Shown here in pieces: positions 1 through 8,701 of a DNA stretch of 28,609 nt (its first letter is position 1; every line of letters starts with the position of its first letter). Origin of the DNA: Candidatus Flexifilum affinis (GTDB lineage: Bacteria; Chloroflexota; Anaerolineae; Aggregatilineales; Phototrophicaceae); the NCBI GenBank assembly GCA_016713325.1, contig JADJPJ010000014.1, forward strand, positions 1-28,609, given 5' to 3'. Both the position numbers and the translations under genes were made by a program. The notes under the pieces are model-generated. The model was not told the origin of the DNA, searched no databases, and saw nothing but the letters and a program-made list of their open reading frames with translations.

Positions 1-170
1 TGACGGACTGCCCGCCATGTTTCTCAGCGATAATGTGGTGTTTCCAGTAGGAAAACAGGCGATCCGACTGATGCACACAGACAATATTCCACAGCACTGT
101 CCGGCGAAAAGCACGACTTCTCGACGTAACACGCATCGGAGATGTATGCTGTCATAAGGTTCTCTGATAA

Positions 171-414
171 CTACCCGTGTGCTCGGATCTTGAGGCGGGC
201 GACAAGATTGTCGAGCTGAATGTAGGCCTCTAGTTCTGCGCGTTCCAGCATCATTCCAGTGTATTCTGCCGGTTTCCCGTCCAACGAATGGCGCAGTCGC
301 TCCTGGGCGCTCTCCGGAGGCCTGGAGATGGACGTCTGTTCCGGCGTGGGCTGTAAAAGCAGAAAATCGAACGATCTCGTCGATTGGACTTTGTCCCTGT
401 CGCGCAGCAACCAT
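171..414 (-). CDS. Small unknown protein, about 80 aa, one frameshift near its start
   Basis: I do not recognise this protein. The frame ending at 171 reads as a polar, helix-prone small protein with Glu/Arg/Leu-rich C-terminal stretches such as LERAELEAYIQLDNLVARLK. A purine-rich ribosome binding site (GAAGGGA) and an ATG at 414 lie just upstream but are out of frame by one base, while the open frame itself begins at a TTG at 410. One extra base after the ATG would reconcile them. A TATAAT box lies 26-31 bases before the ATG, so the gene probably has its own promoter. It follows the EamA-type transporter on the same strand with a gap of about 50 bases. The alternative frame from the ATG also stays open to the window edge but has less protein-like composition. 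Positions 1-170 hold no gene I can support. Confidence 0.35.
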
Positions 415-439
415 AAGGCGCTTCCCTTCTCTCCAAATG

Positions 440-445
440 ATTATA
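440..445 (-). promoter_or_regulatory. Perfect TATAAT -10 box before the small unknown gene
   Basis: The minus strand reads TATAAT from 445 to 440, followed by a purine-rich ribosome binding site and an ATG at 414. No convincing -35 box is visible at 16-18 bp. The implied leader would be short, about 18-20 nt. Confidence 0.35.
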
Positions 446-464
446 CCGCGCGGCGCTGATCTCC

Positions 465-1410
465 CTACCGGGCGGCCTGCGCCAGCCAGGCGGTTCAGCG
501 AGGGCAGGTGCTGCACCGTGATCCAGGAACACCGAGAAGAGAATGATCACCAGCGTCCTGCCATGCACAACGGCAAGATAAAACTCGCTGGCCAGCAGCG
601 CCCCCAGGATGACCGCCACCACCGGGTTGACGTAGAAGCGGGTCCGACACCTTGGGCGGGCTGACATGACGCATCAGCCAGACGTAGGAACTGAAGCCGA
701 TGAACGAGTTGAAGATCCATGGGTGGCCGCGCCCAGCAACGGGGCGCTCACCTGAGCCGGATCGAAGGTGGCCAGTTCGCCGGTCACGATGTGACGATCG
801 CAGGCTGGTCGCGCCGGAGACAAGCTGCATTCCGGTCGAGCGCGGCGCCGAAGCGGGCTGGTGCGCCCCGCGCAAATAGATCGAGGCCGAAAGCCCCCGC
901 CCAGGACGCCGCCACCGAGATCAGAATCACGGCCCGGCGATTCAGCGGCGGCATGCGCCCTGTTCCGGGGCGCTGAGCATCACAATCCCAACGAAGCCGA
1001 TGGCGATGCCAGCGGCGACCACCAGCCCGCTCGGAGGACTGCCGCCGGGTCGCAGCCAGTTGATCAGCACCATCCACAGGGCATGCTGGCCGGCAGCACC
1101 GCCGCGATCCCGGAAGGCATCCGCAGCTTCGCCTCGTGGCACGCCGGCGATCGCTCCGGCGTTGATGGCGAACATGGAAACCGGCGATAATCGCCGAGCG
1201 CCAGTCGTGCTGCCGGGTAGGCCTGTTACCGCGCCGGTCCGCATCGCCACGATGATCAGCGCGATGCCGGCCGCGCCCCTAGGCCGGAGGCCATCATAAA
1301 GAGGGCGGGATGGTCTGGGAGGCGAAGGCAATGCCGAGTTAGCTGGAACCCCAGATGAAGTAGAGTGCGGCAAACGCAGCGAGGATCAACCAGCGCGCAG
1401 GCGGTTTGCA
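465..1410 (-). pseudogene. EamA/DMT-family drug/metabolite transporter, multiply frameshifted
   Basis: Pieces of one protein are read from several minus-strand frames in collinear order. An N-terminal segment (LAAFAALYFIWGSS, near 1380-1340) is typical of the first helix of EamA permeases. A mid-protein helix follows (GLVVAAGIAIGFVGIVML, near 1040-985). The C-terminal EamA signature is IGFSSYVWLMRHVSPPKVS (near 710-655), followed by YVNPVVAVILGALLASE (near 630-580). EamA proteins are inner-membrane carriers of about 300 residues with ten helices in two repeats, exporting metabolites or drugs. The span of about 315 codons fits. An in-frame TAA replaces the usual Tyr after WGSS, and at least four single-base shifts are needed. 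The stop is my best guess (TAG at 467-465). The substrate cannot be predicted. It lies downstream of another membrane transporter on the same strand. Confidence 0.7.
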
Positions 1411-1523
1411 TATTGGGACAGGTTCTTTCACTGTTTATGATTCACGCAGGGATCCGGACGATCCGCTGTTAATCGTTACACAAAACATGCAGACCACGCC
1501 ATATCCAATCATAGCGCAGCAAC

Positions 1524-2327
1524 TCACCCGCCGAAAGATGAAGCGCAGGGCGACCAGCAGCAGGAAAGATTCCGTACAGCCGCTTGACCGTGGTCGAGGG
1601 CAGCCGCAGCATCAGCCTCGCCCCGCCGAAAGGCCGAACCAGCCCACCGCCACCACCGCCGCCATGGCGATGTCGAACGCATTGTTGTTTATGATGAGTG
1701 ATCACTGCTAACCCCAGACCGACCGGCAGCAGCAGCGCGCCCAACGGCGTAACCACCGCTTCTTTCTGATCGAAGCGCAGCTGAATGACCAGCGCCGGCA
1801 CGATCACAATTCCACCGCCGACGCCGAACGGTCAGGAGATGATGCCGGCGCCGGGCAAGCAGCATACTTTTGCTGTTTCCGGTCCACCGAGCAAGGTAGG
1901 CTCAGGCGTCACCGGCTTGGGCGGCTCGGTCGACCGGATCTCCGCCAGCCATTTGCGCGGCTCGGCGAAGCGCCAGCTCGCGAATAGCAGGAAGAAGCCG
2001 TACATCACGCGCAGTGTATTGACCGGCAGCCCGAAGGCGAGCTGCGCGCCAGGATCCGCCGAAGATCAGCCCGAACACCGCCGACCGAGGCGGCCACGCG
2101 GATCTTAAGCTTTGCCGGCGCGGTAGTACTCGATGGCGGCCAGGATGGCAACAGGCATGAGCAGCGCGCCGGTAGAGGTGCCGATCGGCGCTTTGCAGAG
2201 CAAACCCGAAGAAGGTGACCAGGATGAGTTAGCGCGTACTCCATACCACGATCCCGAACATGCCGGAGAGGACTCGGCGACAAGACCAAGGACGAGGGCC
2301 GAGAGACTGAGGTGGGAGCGTAAGCAT
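1524..2327 (-). pseudogene. TauE/SafE (TSUP) family membrane transporter, multiply frameshifted
   Basis: The minus strand carries fragments of a sulfite exporter TauE/SafE-type permease. Near 2300-2260 a frame reads VLSGMFGI, the start of the first glycine-rich helix. Near 2190-2110 another gives IGTSTGALLMPVAILAAIEY followed by YRAGKA. The second internal repeat begins with GVGGGIVIVPALV (near 1825-1790) and continues with LRFDQKEAVVTPLGALLLPV and LRLPSTTVKRLYGIF (near 1615-1570). The duplicated Gly-rich helix and the RLYGIF segment are hallmarks of the family, which moves sulfite, sulfoacetate or other small anions across the inner membrane. The length (about 268 codons) fits the usual 250-300. 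Several single-base shifts and an in-frame TAA (near 2230) break it. Both ends are approximate. It precedes the EamA-type gene by about 110 bp on the same strand. Confidence 0.7.
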
Positions 2328-2899
2328 GAGGGATAACTCGCGTGCAATTTCACAATGGGTGCGATATACCCTCACTGCGATGCGGTGATCAATGTGTCCA
2401 GGAAGTCAGACTTGTCGCGTATTCTCTTCTTGACCACATCCATACCTATCGGCAGGTAGTAAGAATCAAAAACTGTGTAAAGTGTGAAGATGTAATTGTG
2501 TCTGCAATGCCTTATTTCAAGGCCCATCAATGCGTTTCGCGAAAATTCAAACACTGCTCTCGTTGATCATCACTCGCTATAGCGGTTTTCGGCGGCGTGC
2601 ATGCCGCGTCCAGCGGCGGCTTCGTCTTCGATTATGCCGGCGATGTTGGTCACTAACTGACGGCCCGAGTTTGACCAACCACCTCAGTGGGCCCGACAGA
2701 TGATGGCGCTGGCTGCGACGAACATCGCCTTGATGATATTTGATCCGGTGGTGTGGTCGTCGACGTCGACGCGGGTTGCGTGGTCGGCGGACGACCAAGC
2801 GACGATGGGGATTACGGGGCGTCTTCGCTGTGACCGGTCGCCGGATCAACCTGTTCGTTGTTCGATGTCGACTGGCTGAAGGCTGCCGCGTTAAGCCGT
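2328..2899. other. About 570 bp with no assignable gene
   Basis: Nothing here matches a family I recognise. The first 250 bases are AT-richer than the surroundings and hold only short opposing ORFs. From 2670 to 2879 the plus strand is open for 69 codons and includes a hydrophobic stretch (MMALAATNIALMIFDPVVW) that could be a remnant of a coding segment, possibly the broken 5' part of the next gene. The minus-strand ORF over 2577-2927 is Arg/His-rich and looks like a frame shadow. Confidence 0.4.
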
Positions 2900-4014
2900 G
2901 ATCTCCCAGAGTGACCCCGCCCACCACCGCCTATCTCCCGCCGGCGGGTGTGCCTGGATAGGGACCACGAGGGTGCATCCTCCCCTCCTCACGGGCTTGC
3001 CGGGCCTGACGCCGTACGCCGTCTGTGGCACGCAAGCACCACCGCTGGGGAGGTGCAGCCTGGCAGTTCCGGCGGGTTCGGTGGTCGGTTTCAGCTCCGC
3101 TGGGCGCGCAGATTTACTACAGCCCCGGCAACGCGACCGGCCTCACGCTCAACCCCGGCTCCTATCTCGTCGTCCGGACGGGACTCGACCAAGGCGTATT
3201 ATAAGATCGTTCTGGCCTGCCAATTCGTGTGGGTCCGTAAGGACGCCATGGGGCCGACTTCGAAGCGCCGCAGAGATGGTGCCCGCTCCCGCTGGCATCG
3301 TCAGTTCTTCAGCACGGCGCCTGGGAACGCTGCCGTACGTAGTCCTCTTCTCCTCCCACGCGGGGGCGGTTTGCGGAACGCCCCCTCACGCTGGTTCCGG
3401 CGGCATCCATGGAGCGCTTGTCAGGATGCTTACAACCTGTGGAACAATCAAGCGATCACTTCCGATAGAGCGCGAGGCGGCCCTTTGCCCCAGGTCAGTT
3501 CGCCCACGCCATCTCCCGACCAGTATCCAGTTTTCCGCTTTCTGTTCATCGCGCCAGATCTGGGCGTCGAATGGTTTTCGATGCCGCCCGCCAGTACTGG
3601 GATCGCTTTCGCCCCACGGTGATCAGCAACTTCGACTTTCTGAGCTACGTCGCCCAACCGCGCGGTCATCGTCACCGCCATCACGATGCGCGACTATGGC
3701 GCCCGCGCCGGCGTCGATCTGGCGCGCGTGCGGCCCCTCGGCTTGTTTCGACGCCATCGTGCGATACCTTACGGGCGACAAAGCAGGTGCTGGATCAGCG
3801 GGCGATGCTGGCGCAGCCGTTTGGCGTGCCCATCCGGGAGGCGACCCTCACGCCCGCCCGCTCGACTTCCCCATCCGACGCCCATTTCCACCCAGAATTC
3901 CGGCTTCATCACTGCCGCCGTCGCCCGCCGTCCCCCCCACGCGCGATCCGGCCCCTGCCAGCGCCCGCGCCCGTGGAGCCGACGCCCGGCTCGATCGGCG
4001 GGGTGGGTAGATGA
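2900..4014 (+). pseudogene. Probable exported multi-domain protein with Pro-rich tail, multiply frameshifted
   Basis: I cannot name this gene. Collinear fragments on the plus strand suggest three parts. An N-terminal region near 3100-3260 contains YYKIVLACQFVWVRKDAM, which looks like the end of a small beta-rich, SH3-like module. A Ser/Pro/Thr linker follows near 3480-3530. A conserved domain runs from about 3540 to 3830: W-F-F-D-A-A-R-Q-Y-W, then RFRPTVISNFDFLSYVA, AVIVTAITMRD, and ATKQVLDQRAMLAQPFGVPI. The last 60 residues are rich in Pro and Ala, ending at TAG 4012-4014. The conserved domain is clearly related to the C-terminal domain of the next gene, so the pair are partial paralogues in tandem. 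The start is unknown; 2900 is only a lower limit where protein-like sequence begins. At least five frame changes are needed. Export is inferred from the linker and tail composition; no signal peptide was found. Confidence 0.45.
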
Positions 4015-4015
4015 A

Positions 4016-4079
4016 ACCTCACCCCTGCTGCGCTGCGCTTCGCTTCCCCTCTCCGTCCGGAGAAGGTTGAGAGTGAGGT
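4016..4079. repeat. Nested palindromic intergenic repeat
   Basis: ACCTCAC (4016-4022) pairs with GTGAGGT (4073-4079), and an inner TCTCCG/CGGAGA stem lies near 4050-4063. It fills the gap between the two tandem paralogues and ends just before the ribosome binding site of the second. A related-looking CCCTGACCCTCTCTCC stretch follows the URO-D gene near 20733. It is likely a REP-type element or weak terminator. Confidence 0.5.
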
Positions 4080-4091
4080 AAGGAGATCCTC

Positions 4092-5562
4092 ATGCGCCTT
4101 GGCGATTACGTCTGGTCACGCAACCCACGCGGGCTGCTGCGTCTACAGCATTTACCAGTCGCCGCTCGATATCAGCCGCTGCCCGCGCATCCATGCCGGC
4201 TGGGCCAAGCTGATGGCCGCCGGTCTGGAATACGTCGACGACGCGCAGCACCTGCTCGTCTGAACATCACCCCTGCGTGCCCCTCTACCTGGGGCACGTG
4301 GGCGCTGTGCCCTTTACCTCGCAGCTGCGGTCGTTGGTCGATGCCTTCGCCCGCGTCGGCGTACGCTGGTTCGAGTTCTACAATGAGCCCAACCTCGGCG
4401 TGGAATGGCCGGCCGGCATCGACCCGGACTGGCGCAACACCGACAGCATCATCAAGCCGCTGATGGACAACTGGCTGCTCTTCGCCGAGTACGTCGTCAG
4501 CATCGGTTGCTATCCCGGCTTCATCCCGCTGGCGGAATCCGAAGACCTGCCTTACGCCGCCGTGCCCTGGATGGACACCATGCTGCGCTATCTGGCGGAC
4601 AACCGCTTCAGGCGCTACCAGCGCGTGCTGGCATCCAACGGCCTGTACTGCGCCACCCCCCGTACATCCTCAATCACTGGTATCAGGCGGCCGGCAGCCC
4701 GACGGTCGCGCGCCAGCGGGGTCAGGTCAACGCCCGCGAGGGGGGATGGTACTTCGAGTATCCCTACGACCCCCTCCAGCAGTCGCACGATCCGGGCCGG
4801 ACGGTGTACGGCGGCACGGCCCTCACCCCGCGCGGCGACCCGGTCGGGCCTGATCGCCATGGGGCGCATATTCAACGAGCGCAGCGCCAAATGGTTCGGC
4901 TCGCAGGCCGTGCCGGTGCTGGGCACGGAGGCGGCATCTTCCTTCGCGATCAGGTCTACCACCGGGACACGCGCTACCCGGCCTACGGCGAATTCAGTCT
5001 GCCGGGGGCACGCAAATCGCCATGTTCGAGTGGATCGCGCGGCAGGCCCGCCGTGGATGTTCAGCGTCACCTGTGGAAGGAAGATGAGTACTATCTGCCT
5101 TCCGGCGGCATGGTACGCGCCGTCGATCAGCTGGGCGATACGCCGCCCGTGCTCAGGACGTGCCGGCTGTCGAGGTCATGGGCACCGGCCTCGTGGTGCC
5201 GACCCTGCCCCGTGCCCGGCCCCGGGCCAATCCACGGGGCAGCAGATTTCCATATGGTCATCCTGGCGCTCGGCCTGGACTCGTCCTGGTTCTTCGAGAC
5301 GGCCCGCGCCTACTGGGAGCTGTTCCATCCGATGGTGACCACGCAGACGGATCTGGTCGACTTCATCCCTGGCAGTCAGAGTCTGGCCGTGACCATCATT
5401 GCCCCTGCCGAGATGGTGGACACGATGCGCCGCGCCATCGCCGAGAATACCGCTACGTCTACTTCGATCTGGTGCTGGCCGACAGCCTGGTCCGTGTGAA
5501 AGAGGTGTTCCGACGGGCGCGTGCAGCTCGGTTTTGCGATTTGGGTAAATCGGACAAAGTGA
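4092..5562 (+). pseudogene. Glycoside-hydrolase-like (clan GH-A type) protein with paralogous C-terminal domain, frameshifted
   Basis: The start is well supported: AAGGAG lies 7 nt before the ATG. The longest clean stretch (about 4277-4640) has VRWFEFYNEPN, the pattern around the general acid/base Glu of clan GH-A glycosidases (codon 4385-4387). A later VPVLGTEGGIF, read by joining two frames near 4910-4940, resembles the strand carrying the nucleophile Glu (codon 4928-4930). In between are many Trp/Tyr residues (PYDPLQQSHD, DEYYLPSGGMVRAVDQLGD). The C-terminal domain from about 5265 has SSWFFETARAYWELFHP, LAVTIIAPAEMVDTMRRAI and, after a frame change, a tail ending VQLGFAIWVNRTK before the TGA at 5560-5562. 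That domain is shared with the preceding gene. The role is probably carbohydrate cleavage or binding outside the cell, but the GH family is not identified. At least six single-base shifts interrupt it; about 488 residues if intact. Confidence 0.6.
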
Positions 5563-5575
5563 TGAGGGATGAGAA

Positions 5576-5718
5576 ATGAGGAATGAGGAAGGACAAGGGC
5601 AAGAGAAACTGAGCAGAACGGCGCAGGGGCCCCCTGCGCCTTTCGAGATTCTTCTTTTCCGCTCTGCTCGATCATTCCTGTCACTCTGCCCTTCTCTTGC
5701 TCATCGCTCATTCCTCAT
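5576..5718. repeat. 143-bp inverted-repeat element with central GC palindrome and terminator-like centre
   Basis: A perfect 12-bp inverted repeat, ATGAGGAATGAG (5576-5587) and CTCATTCCTCAT (5707-5718), bounds the element. At its centre GGCGCAGGGG (5620-5629) pairs with CCCCTGCGCC (5631-5640), followed by a T-rich run that could act as an intrinsic terminator on the plus strand. GAGCAGA on the left recurs inverted on the right (TCTGCTC), so much of the element could fold into one imperfect hairpin. It separates the glycosidase-like gene from rdgB. Confidence 0.55.
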
Positions 5719-5746
5719 AGCTTCTCCTTCTTCAGGAGTCACCGTC

Positions 5747-6337
5747 ATGATTGACCTGCTTATCGGTACGTCCAACGCCGGCAAGCTGCGCGAATACGGC
5801 GAGATGATCGCCCGCCCTTCCGGCTGCTCAACCTGCGCGACGTCGGGCTGGACTCGATTGACCTCGAAGAACCGTATGACACCTTCGAGGAAAACGCCCT
5901 GCACAAGGCGCGCAGTTTCGCCATCGCCAGCAACCGGATCGCCCTGGCCGACGACTCCGGCCTGGCGGTCGACGCGCTCGGCGGGCGGCCCGGCGTCTAC
6001 TCGGCGCGCTACGCCCCCGGCTCCGATGCCGACCGCTACAACAAGCTGCTTGGCGAATTACAGGATGTGCCGGAAGCCGAGCGCACGGCCCGCTTCGTGT
6101 GCGTGGTGGCGGCGTCCGACCCGGAAGGGATACCCTCAGCGCCGAGGGCATTGTCGAGGGCGGATCGCTTTCGCGCCCAGCCCGGTCATCTACGGCTTCG
6201 GCTATGATGCGGTGTTCATTCCACAGGGGTATGACGTGGTCTTCAGCGCTGCCCCGGCGGTGAAGAACCAGCTCAGCCACCGGGGGATCGCGCTGCGGGA
6301 GCTCATGAAGAGGCTGGAGCGCTGGGCGCGTAGCTGA
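5747..6337 (+). CDS. rdgB: XTP/dITP diphosphatase (RdgB/HAM1 family), frameshifted
   Basis: This enzyme hydrolyses dITP, XTP and other non-canonical purine nucleoside triphosphates to the monophosphate and pyrophosphate, keeping deaminated bases out of DNA and RNA. The start has AGGAG 9 nt upstream. The N-terminus has the family nucleotide-binding pattern (IGTSNAGKLREY). Joining frames gives the rest: DTFEENALHKARSFA, LADDSGLAVDALGG, PGVYSARYA, then YGFGYDAVFIP and the conserved SHRGIALREL near the C-terminus. The length, about 196 residues, is typical. Single-base shifts fall near 5815 and 6125-6165; the real frame resumes each time, which points to sequencing error. The last 35 bases overlap the stop region of the convergent GNAT gene. 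A second frame stays open over the 5' part but does not match the family. Confidence 0.88.
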   Translation: MIDLLIGTSNAGKLREYGEMIARPSGCSTCATSGWTRLTSKNRMTPSRKTPCTRRAVSPSPATGSPWPTTPAWRSTRSAGGPASTRRATPPAPMPTATTSCLANYRMCRKPSARPASCAWWRRPTRKGYPQRRGHCRGRIAFAPSPVIYGFGYDAVFIPQGYDVVFSAAPAVKNQLSHRGIALRELMKRLERWARS

Positions 6338-6904
6338 CCGCCGCCTGCCCGTAGGCGGCTTCCCATTCCCCGCGCAGAATGCCCATCACGTGCATGTCGT
6401 AGTACACGCCGTCGCGGAAGGCGAAGCAGCGCAGCGTGCCCTCATGCCGGAAGCCGACCTTCGAGTAGACGCGCAGCGCCGCATCGTTGCAGCCCAGCAC
6501 TTCCAGTCCGACGCGGTTGAGGTTCATCTCCAGGAAGCAGTACTTGAGCGCCACGCGCATGCCGTCGGTGCCATAGCCGCGACCCTGCTAGGCCGGGTCG
6601 ATGCCGATCACCACCACGCAGTGACGCGCCTGCCACTTGATGTCGCCGATCACGGTGAAACCGACCAGACGGTCGTCGTCGGCGGCGAATGGAGAACGGA
6701 AAGCCCCTCTTCTTTGTCGAGGAGGTGGGTGAACCATTCTTCCCATTCGATGGGCGCTTCGGGGTAAACCATGCCGCGCCGCAGGTTGCGCTGGAAGCCG
6801 ATATCGTGCGACCACCGCGAAATGGTGACCATCTCTTCCTTCTCCGGGCGGGCCAGATAGACCATGTCGCCCTGGAGGAGCTCATTGCCCATGAACTGCG
6901 CCAT
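6303..6904 (-). pseudogene. GNAT acetyltransferase, RimJ/RimL-like, with one frameshift and one in-frame TAG
   Basis: This is a GCN5-related N-acetyltransferase of the RimJ/RimL type, transferring acetyl from acetyl-CoA to an amine; its substrate is unknown. The N-terminal part has YLARPEKEEMVTISRW and IEWEEWF. The core follows in the next frame as LVGFTVIGDIKWQARHCVVV, then the acetyl-CoA loop QGRGYGTDGM, then LNRVGLEVLGCNDAALRVYS with GFRHEGTLR, all standard for the family. The start at ATG 6904 has AAGG about 9 nt upstream; GTG 6919 is an alternative. A TAG at about 6587-6591 sits exactly where an aromatic residue (usually Trp) precedes QGRGYG, so one base change explains it. A frameshift falls near 6700. 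It lies 55 bp downstream of dnaA on the same strand and converges on rdgB. Confidence 0.75.
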
Positions 6905-6959
6905 GTTCACAGCCTTCACGCTAAGCGAGCCGGTTGTTTACGAACAATTCTAGCACGGA

Positions 6960-8387
6960 TCAGGCGTTGAGGTTCACGATGCGCTCGCGGATGTTCTTGA
7001 CGATCAGCTTGAGATGCGGGTCAGATTCCATATCTTCGAGCATCTTGTTGCAGGCGTGCAGCACCGTGCTGTGCGTCCGCCCAAAGGCGTCGCCGATCTG
7101 CGGCAGCAGGGCGGCGGTCATGTCGCGGGCCAGGTACATGGCCACCTGACGCGCCTGGTTGATCTTGCCGGTGCGGCTCTTGCCGGTGATCGCTTCCGTC
7201 GTCAGACCGTACTGCTGCGCCGTGACTTCCAGCACCCGCGTCAGGGTGACGTGTTCGCGCGGGCGGCGGTAGCCATCCAGAATGTCGGCGGTCATGTCGG
7301 AGGTGATCGCCCGGTGCGCCAGATGCTGAGTCGCCGCCACCTGGTTGAAGATGCCTTCGAGTTCGCGGACGTTCATCTTGGAACGCCCGGCGATCATCTC
7401 GAAGACCTGCGGGGCCAGCCGCACGCTGCGGTCCGACGCCCAGTTATGCAGGATGGCCAGACGGGTCTCGTAGCTCGGCGGCAGCACTTCCATCACCAGC
7501 CCTCCCTGGAAACGGGAGCGCAGGCGGTCTTCGAAGGGCTGAAGATCGCGCGGGGGGCGGTCGGAGGCGATGACGATCTGCTTGTTGTAGGTGGTGAGCG
7601 CGTTGAAGGTATGGAAGAACTCTTCCTGCGTGCTCTCTTTGCCGGCGATGAACTGGATGTCGTCGATCACCAGGACGTCGACCGAGCGGTAGCGGTCGCG
7701 GAAGACGGCCGTCGATTTGCTGCGAATCGAATCGACCAGGTCATTGGTGAACGCCTCCGACGGGACGTAGATCGTCCTCAGATGGCGCGCCTTGCATTCG
7801 TGGGCGATGGCTTGCAGGAGGTGAGTCTTTCCCAGCCCGACGCCGCCATAAACAAAAAAAGGATTGTAGACCCCGCCCGGCCGCTCCGCGACGGAGCGCG
7901 CAGCGGCGTAAATCATCTGGTTCTCGTTGCCGGGCACGAAGCGGTCGAAGTTGAAGCGGGGGTTGAGTTCGCTCTCCGGCAGTTCAGTGCGCGACGGACG
8001 GGTCAGGCGCTCGTGCAGGGGTACGGACGAATCAACGGAATCGCGCTGCTGCTCCAGCAGGCGGAAAAGCGGCGCGTCGGCACCGGGAATTTCCACCGGG
8101 GCGGGCGCGCTGAGGACAGGCTTGAAGATTTCGAAGCGCAGTTCGACCGGCGCGCCGTAGGTTTCGGCCAGGATGCGGCGTACGTTGCGATACAGACGGT
8201 GCTGAAGCATATCGCGCGCGTACGAATTCGCGACGCCGATGACGAAGATATCGCCTGACGTATCGCCTGACAAGCCGCTTTCTACATTTAATAGGACGGC
8301 GTCGCGCAGCCAGGTGTCATAGCTGGCTCGGTCGAGCTGAAGTTCAAGCTGCTGCGCGGCAGCGCTCCAGGCCTGTTGCGGATCCAA
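6960..8387 (-). CDS. dnaA: Chromosomal replication initiator protein DnaA
   Basis: DnaA is the AAA+ ATPase that binds origin boxes, opens the duplex and recruits the replicative helicase. I chose the TTG start at 8387 (475 aa), which puts the domain I pattern (AWSAAAQQLELQLDRASYDTW) at the usual distance from the N-terminus. The open frame extends to 8570 but that part is not DnaA-like. Domain I covers residues 1-85, a variable linker runs to about 140, and the AAA+ core has Walker A GGVGLGKT (181-188), Walker B VLVIDDIQF (238-246), sensor 1 IVIASDRPP (271-279), and sensor 2 in VRELEGIFNQVAA (340-352). The domain IV signature at 431-447 reads IGDAFGRTHSTVLHACN: one residue shorter than the common GGRDH form, with Thr where E. 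coli has Asp433. His, Ser/Thr and the minor-groove Arg (KSRTGK) are kept. No dnaN, rnpA or gyrB is adjacent. A promoter lies about 250 bp upstream of the start. Confidence 0.97.
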   Translation of the reverse strand: MDPQQAWSAAAQQLELQLDRASYDTWLRDAVLLNVESGLSGDTSGDIFVIGVANSYARDMLQHRLYRNVRRILAETYGAPVELRFEIFKPVLSAPAPVEIPGADAPLFRLLEQQRDSVDSSVPLHERLTRPSRTELPESELNPRFNFDRFVPGNENQMIYAAARSVAERPGGVYNPFFVYGGVGLGKTHLLQAIAHECKARHLRTIYVPSEAFTNDLVDSIRSKSTAVFRDRYRSVDVLVIDDIQFIAGKESTQEEFFHTFNALTTYNKQIVIASDRPPRDLQPFEDRLRSRFQGGLVMEVLPPSYETRLAILHNWASDRSVRLAPQVFEMIAGRSKMNVRELEGIFNQVAATQHLAHRAITSDMTADILDGYRRPREHVTLTRVLEVTAQQYGLTTEAITGKSRTGKINQARQVAMYLARDMTAALLPQIGDAFGRTHSTVLHACNKMLEDMESDPHLKLIVKNIRERIVNLNA

Positions 8388-8642
8388 GACGTTTTTCCCG
8401 ATCTGGTGTGATGTATTGAACGGCGCTGCCGCCCAACCCGGTCCAAAAAAAGGCAACACTAAACCCTCTGCGCGTCTTTGTGCGCAGGCACACCGAGGAA
8501 ACGATTGAATTGTGTGTTGAGTGTTCACGACTGACGCATTAGAGAGAGGCCAAAAGACTGCCTTTTTCAAGCCCGCTGCGGTGCAGTGGGCAAATTTGAA
8601 GATACGTCAGGAGCGCAGGATTTAGTCGCTTATGTACCCTTC

Positions 8643-8670
8643 AGTATAGCCGAATTGGCCCCCCGGACAA
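8643..8670 (-). promoter_or_regulatory. Candidate sigma-70-type promoter for dnaA
   Basis: The minus strand reads TTGTCC (8670-8665), a 16-bp spacer, then TATACT (8648-8643), scoring 4/6 and 5/6 against consensus. Transcription would start near 8636, leaving a leader of about 250 nt before the TTG start. It borders the TTGGGAT motif cluster, so initiator binding there could also control dnaA transcription. Confidence 0.5.
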
Positions 8671-8701
8671 CCATTTGCCTTAAAAATGGGAAATTTTAAG
8701 G

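Noticed and set aside
2577..2927. 116-residue Arg/His-rich minus-strand ORF, possibly a DNA-binding protein
   Set aside because: The composition is what GC-rich DNA gives in a wrong frame, and no domain or ribosome binding site is visible.
3448..3684. 78-residue minus-strand ORF
   Set aside because: It is antisense to the paralogous-domain gene, whose plus-strand reading is supported by similarity to the next gene.
6585..6591. UAG used as a sense codon (in-frame TAG in the GNAT gene and in the first DinB gene)
   Set aside because: Only two cases, in regions with many other errors, and each is one base from the expected codon. Other genes use TAG as a normal stop, for example ppk1 and the aldehyde dehydrogenase.
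7014..8258. 414-residue plus-strand ORF
   Set aside because: It is antisense to dnaA and Arg/His/Asp-rich.
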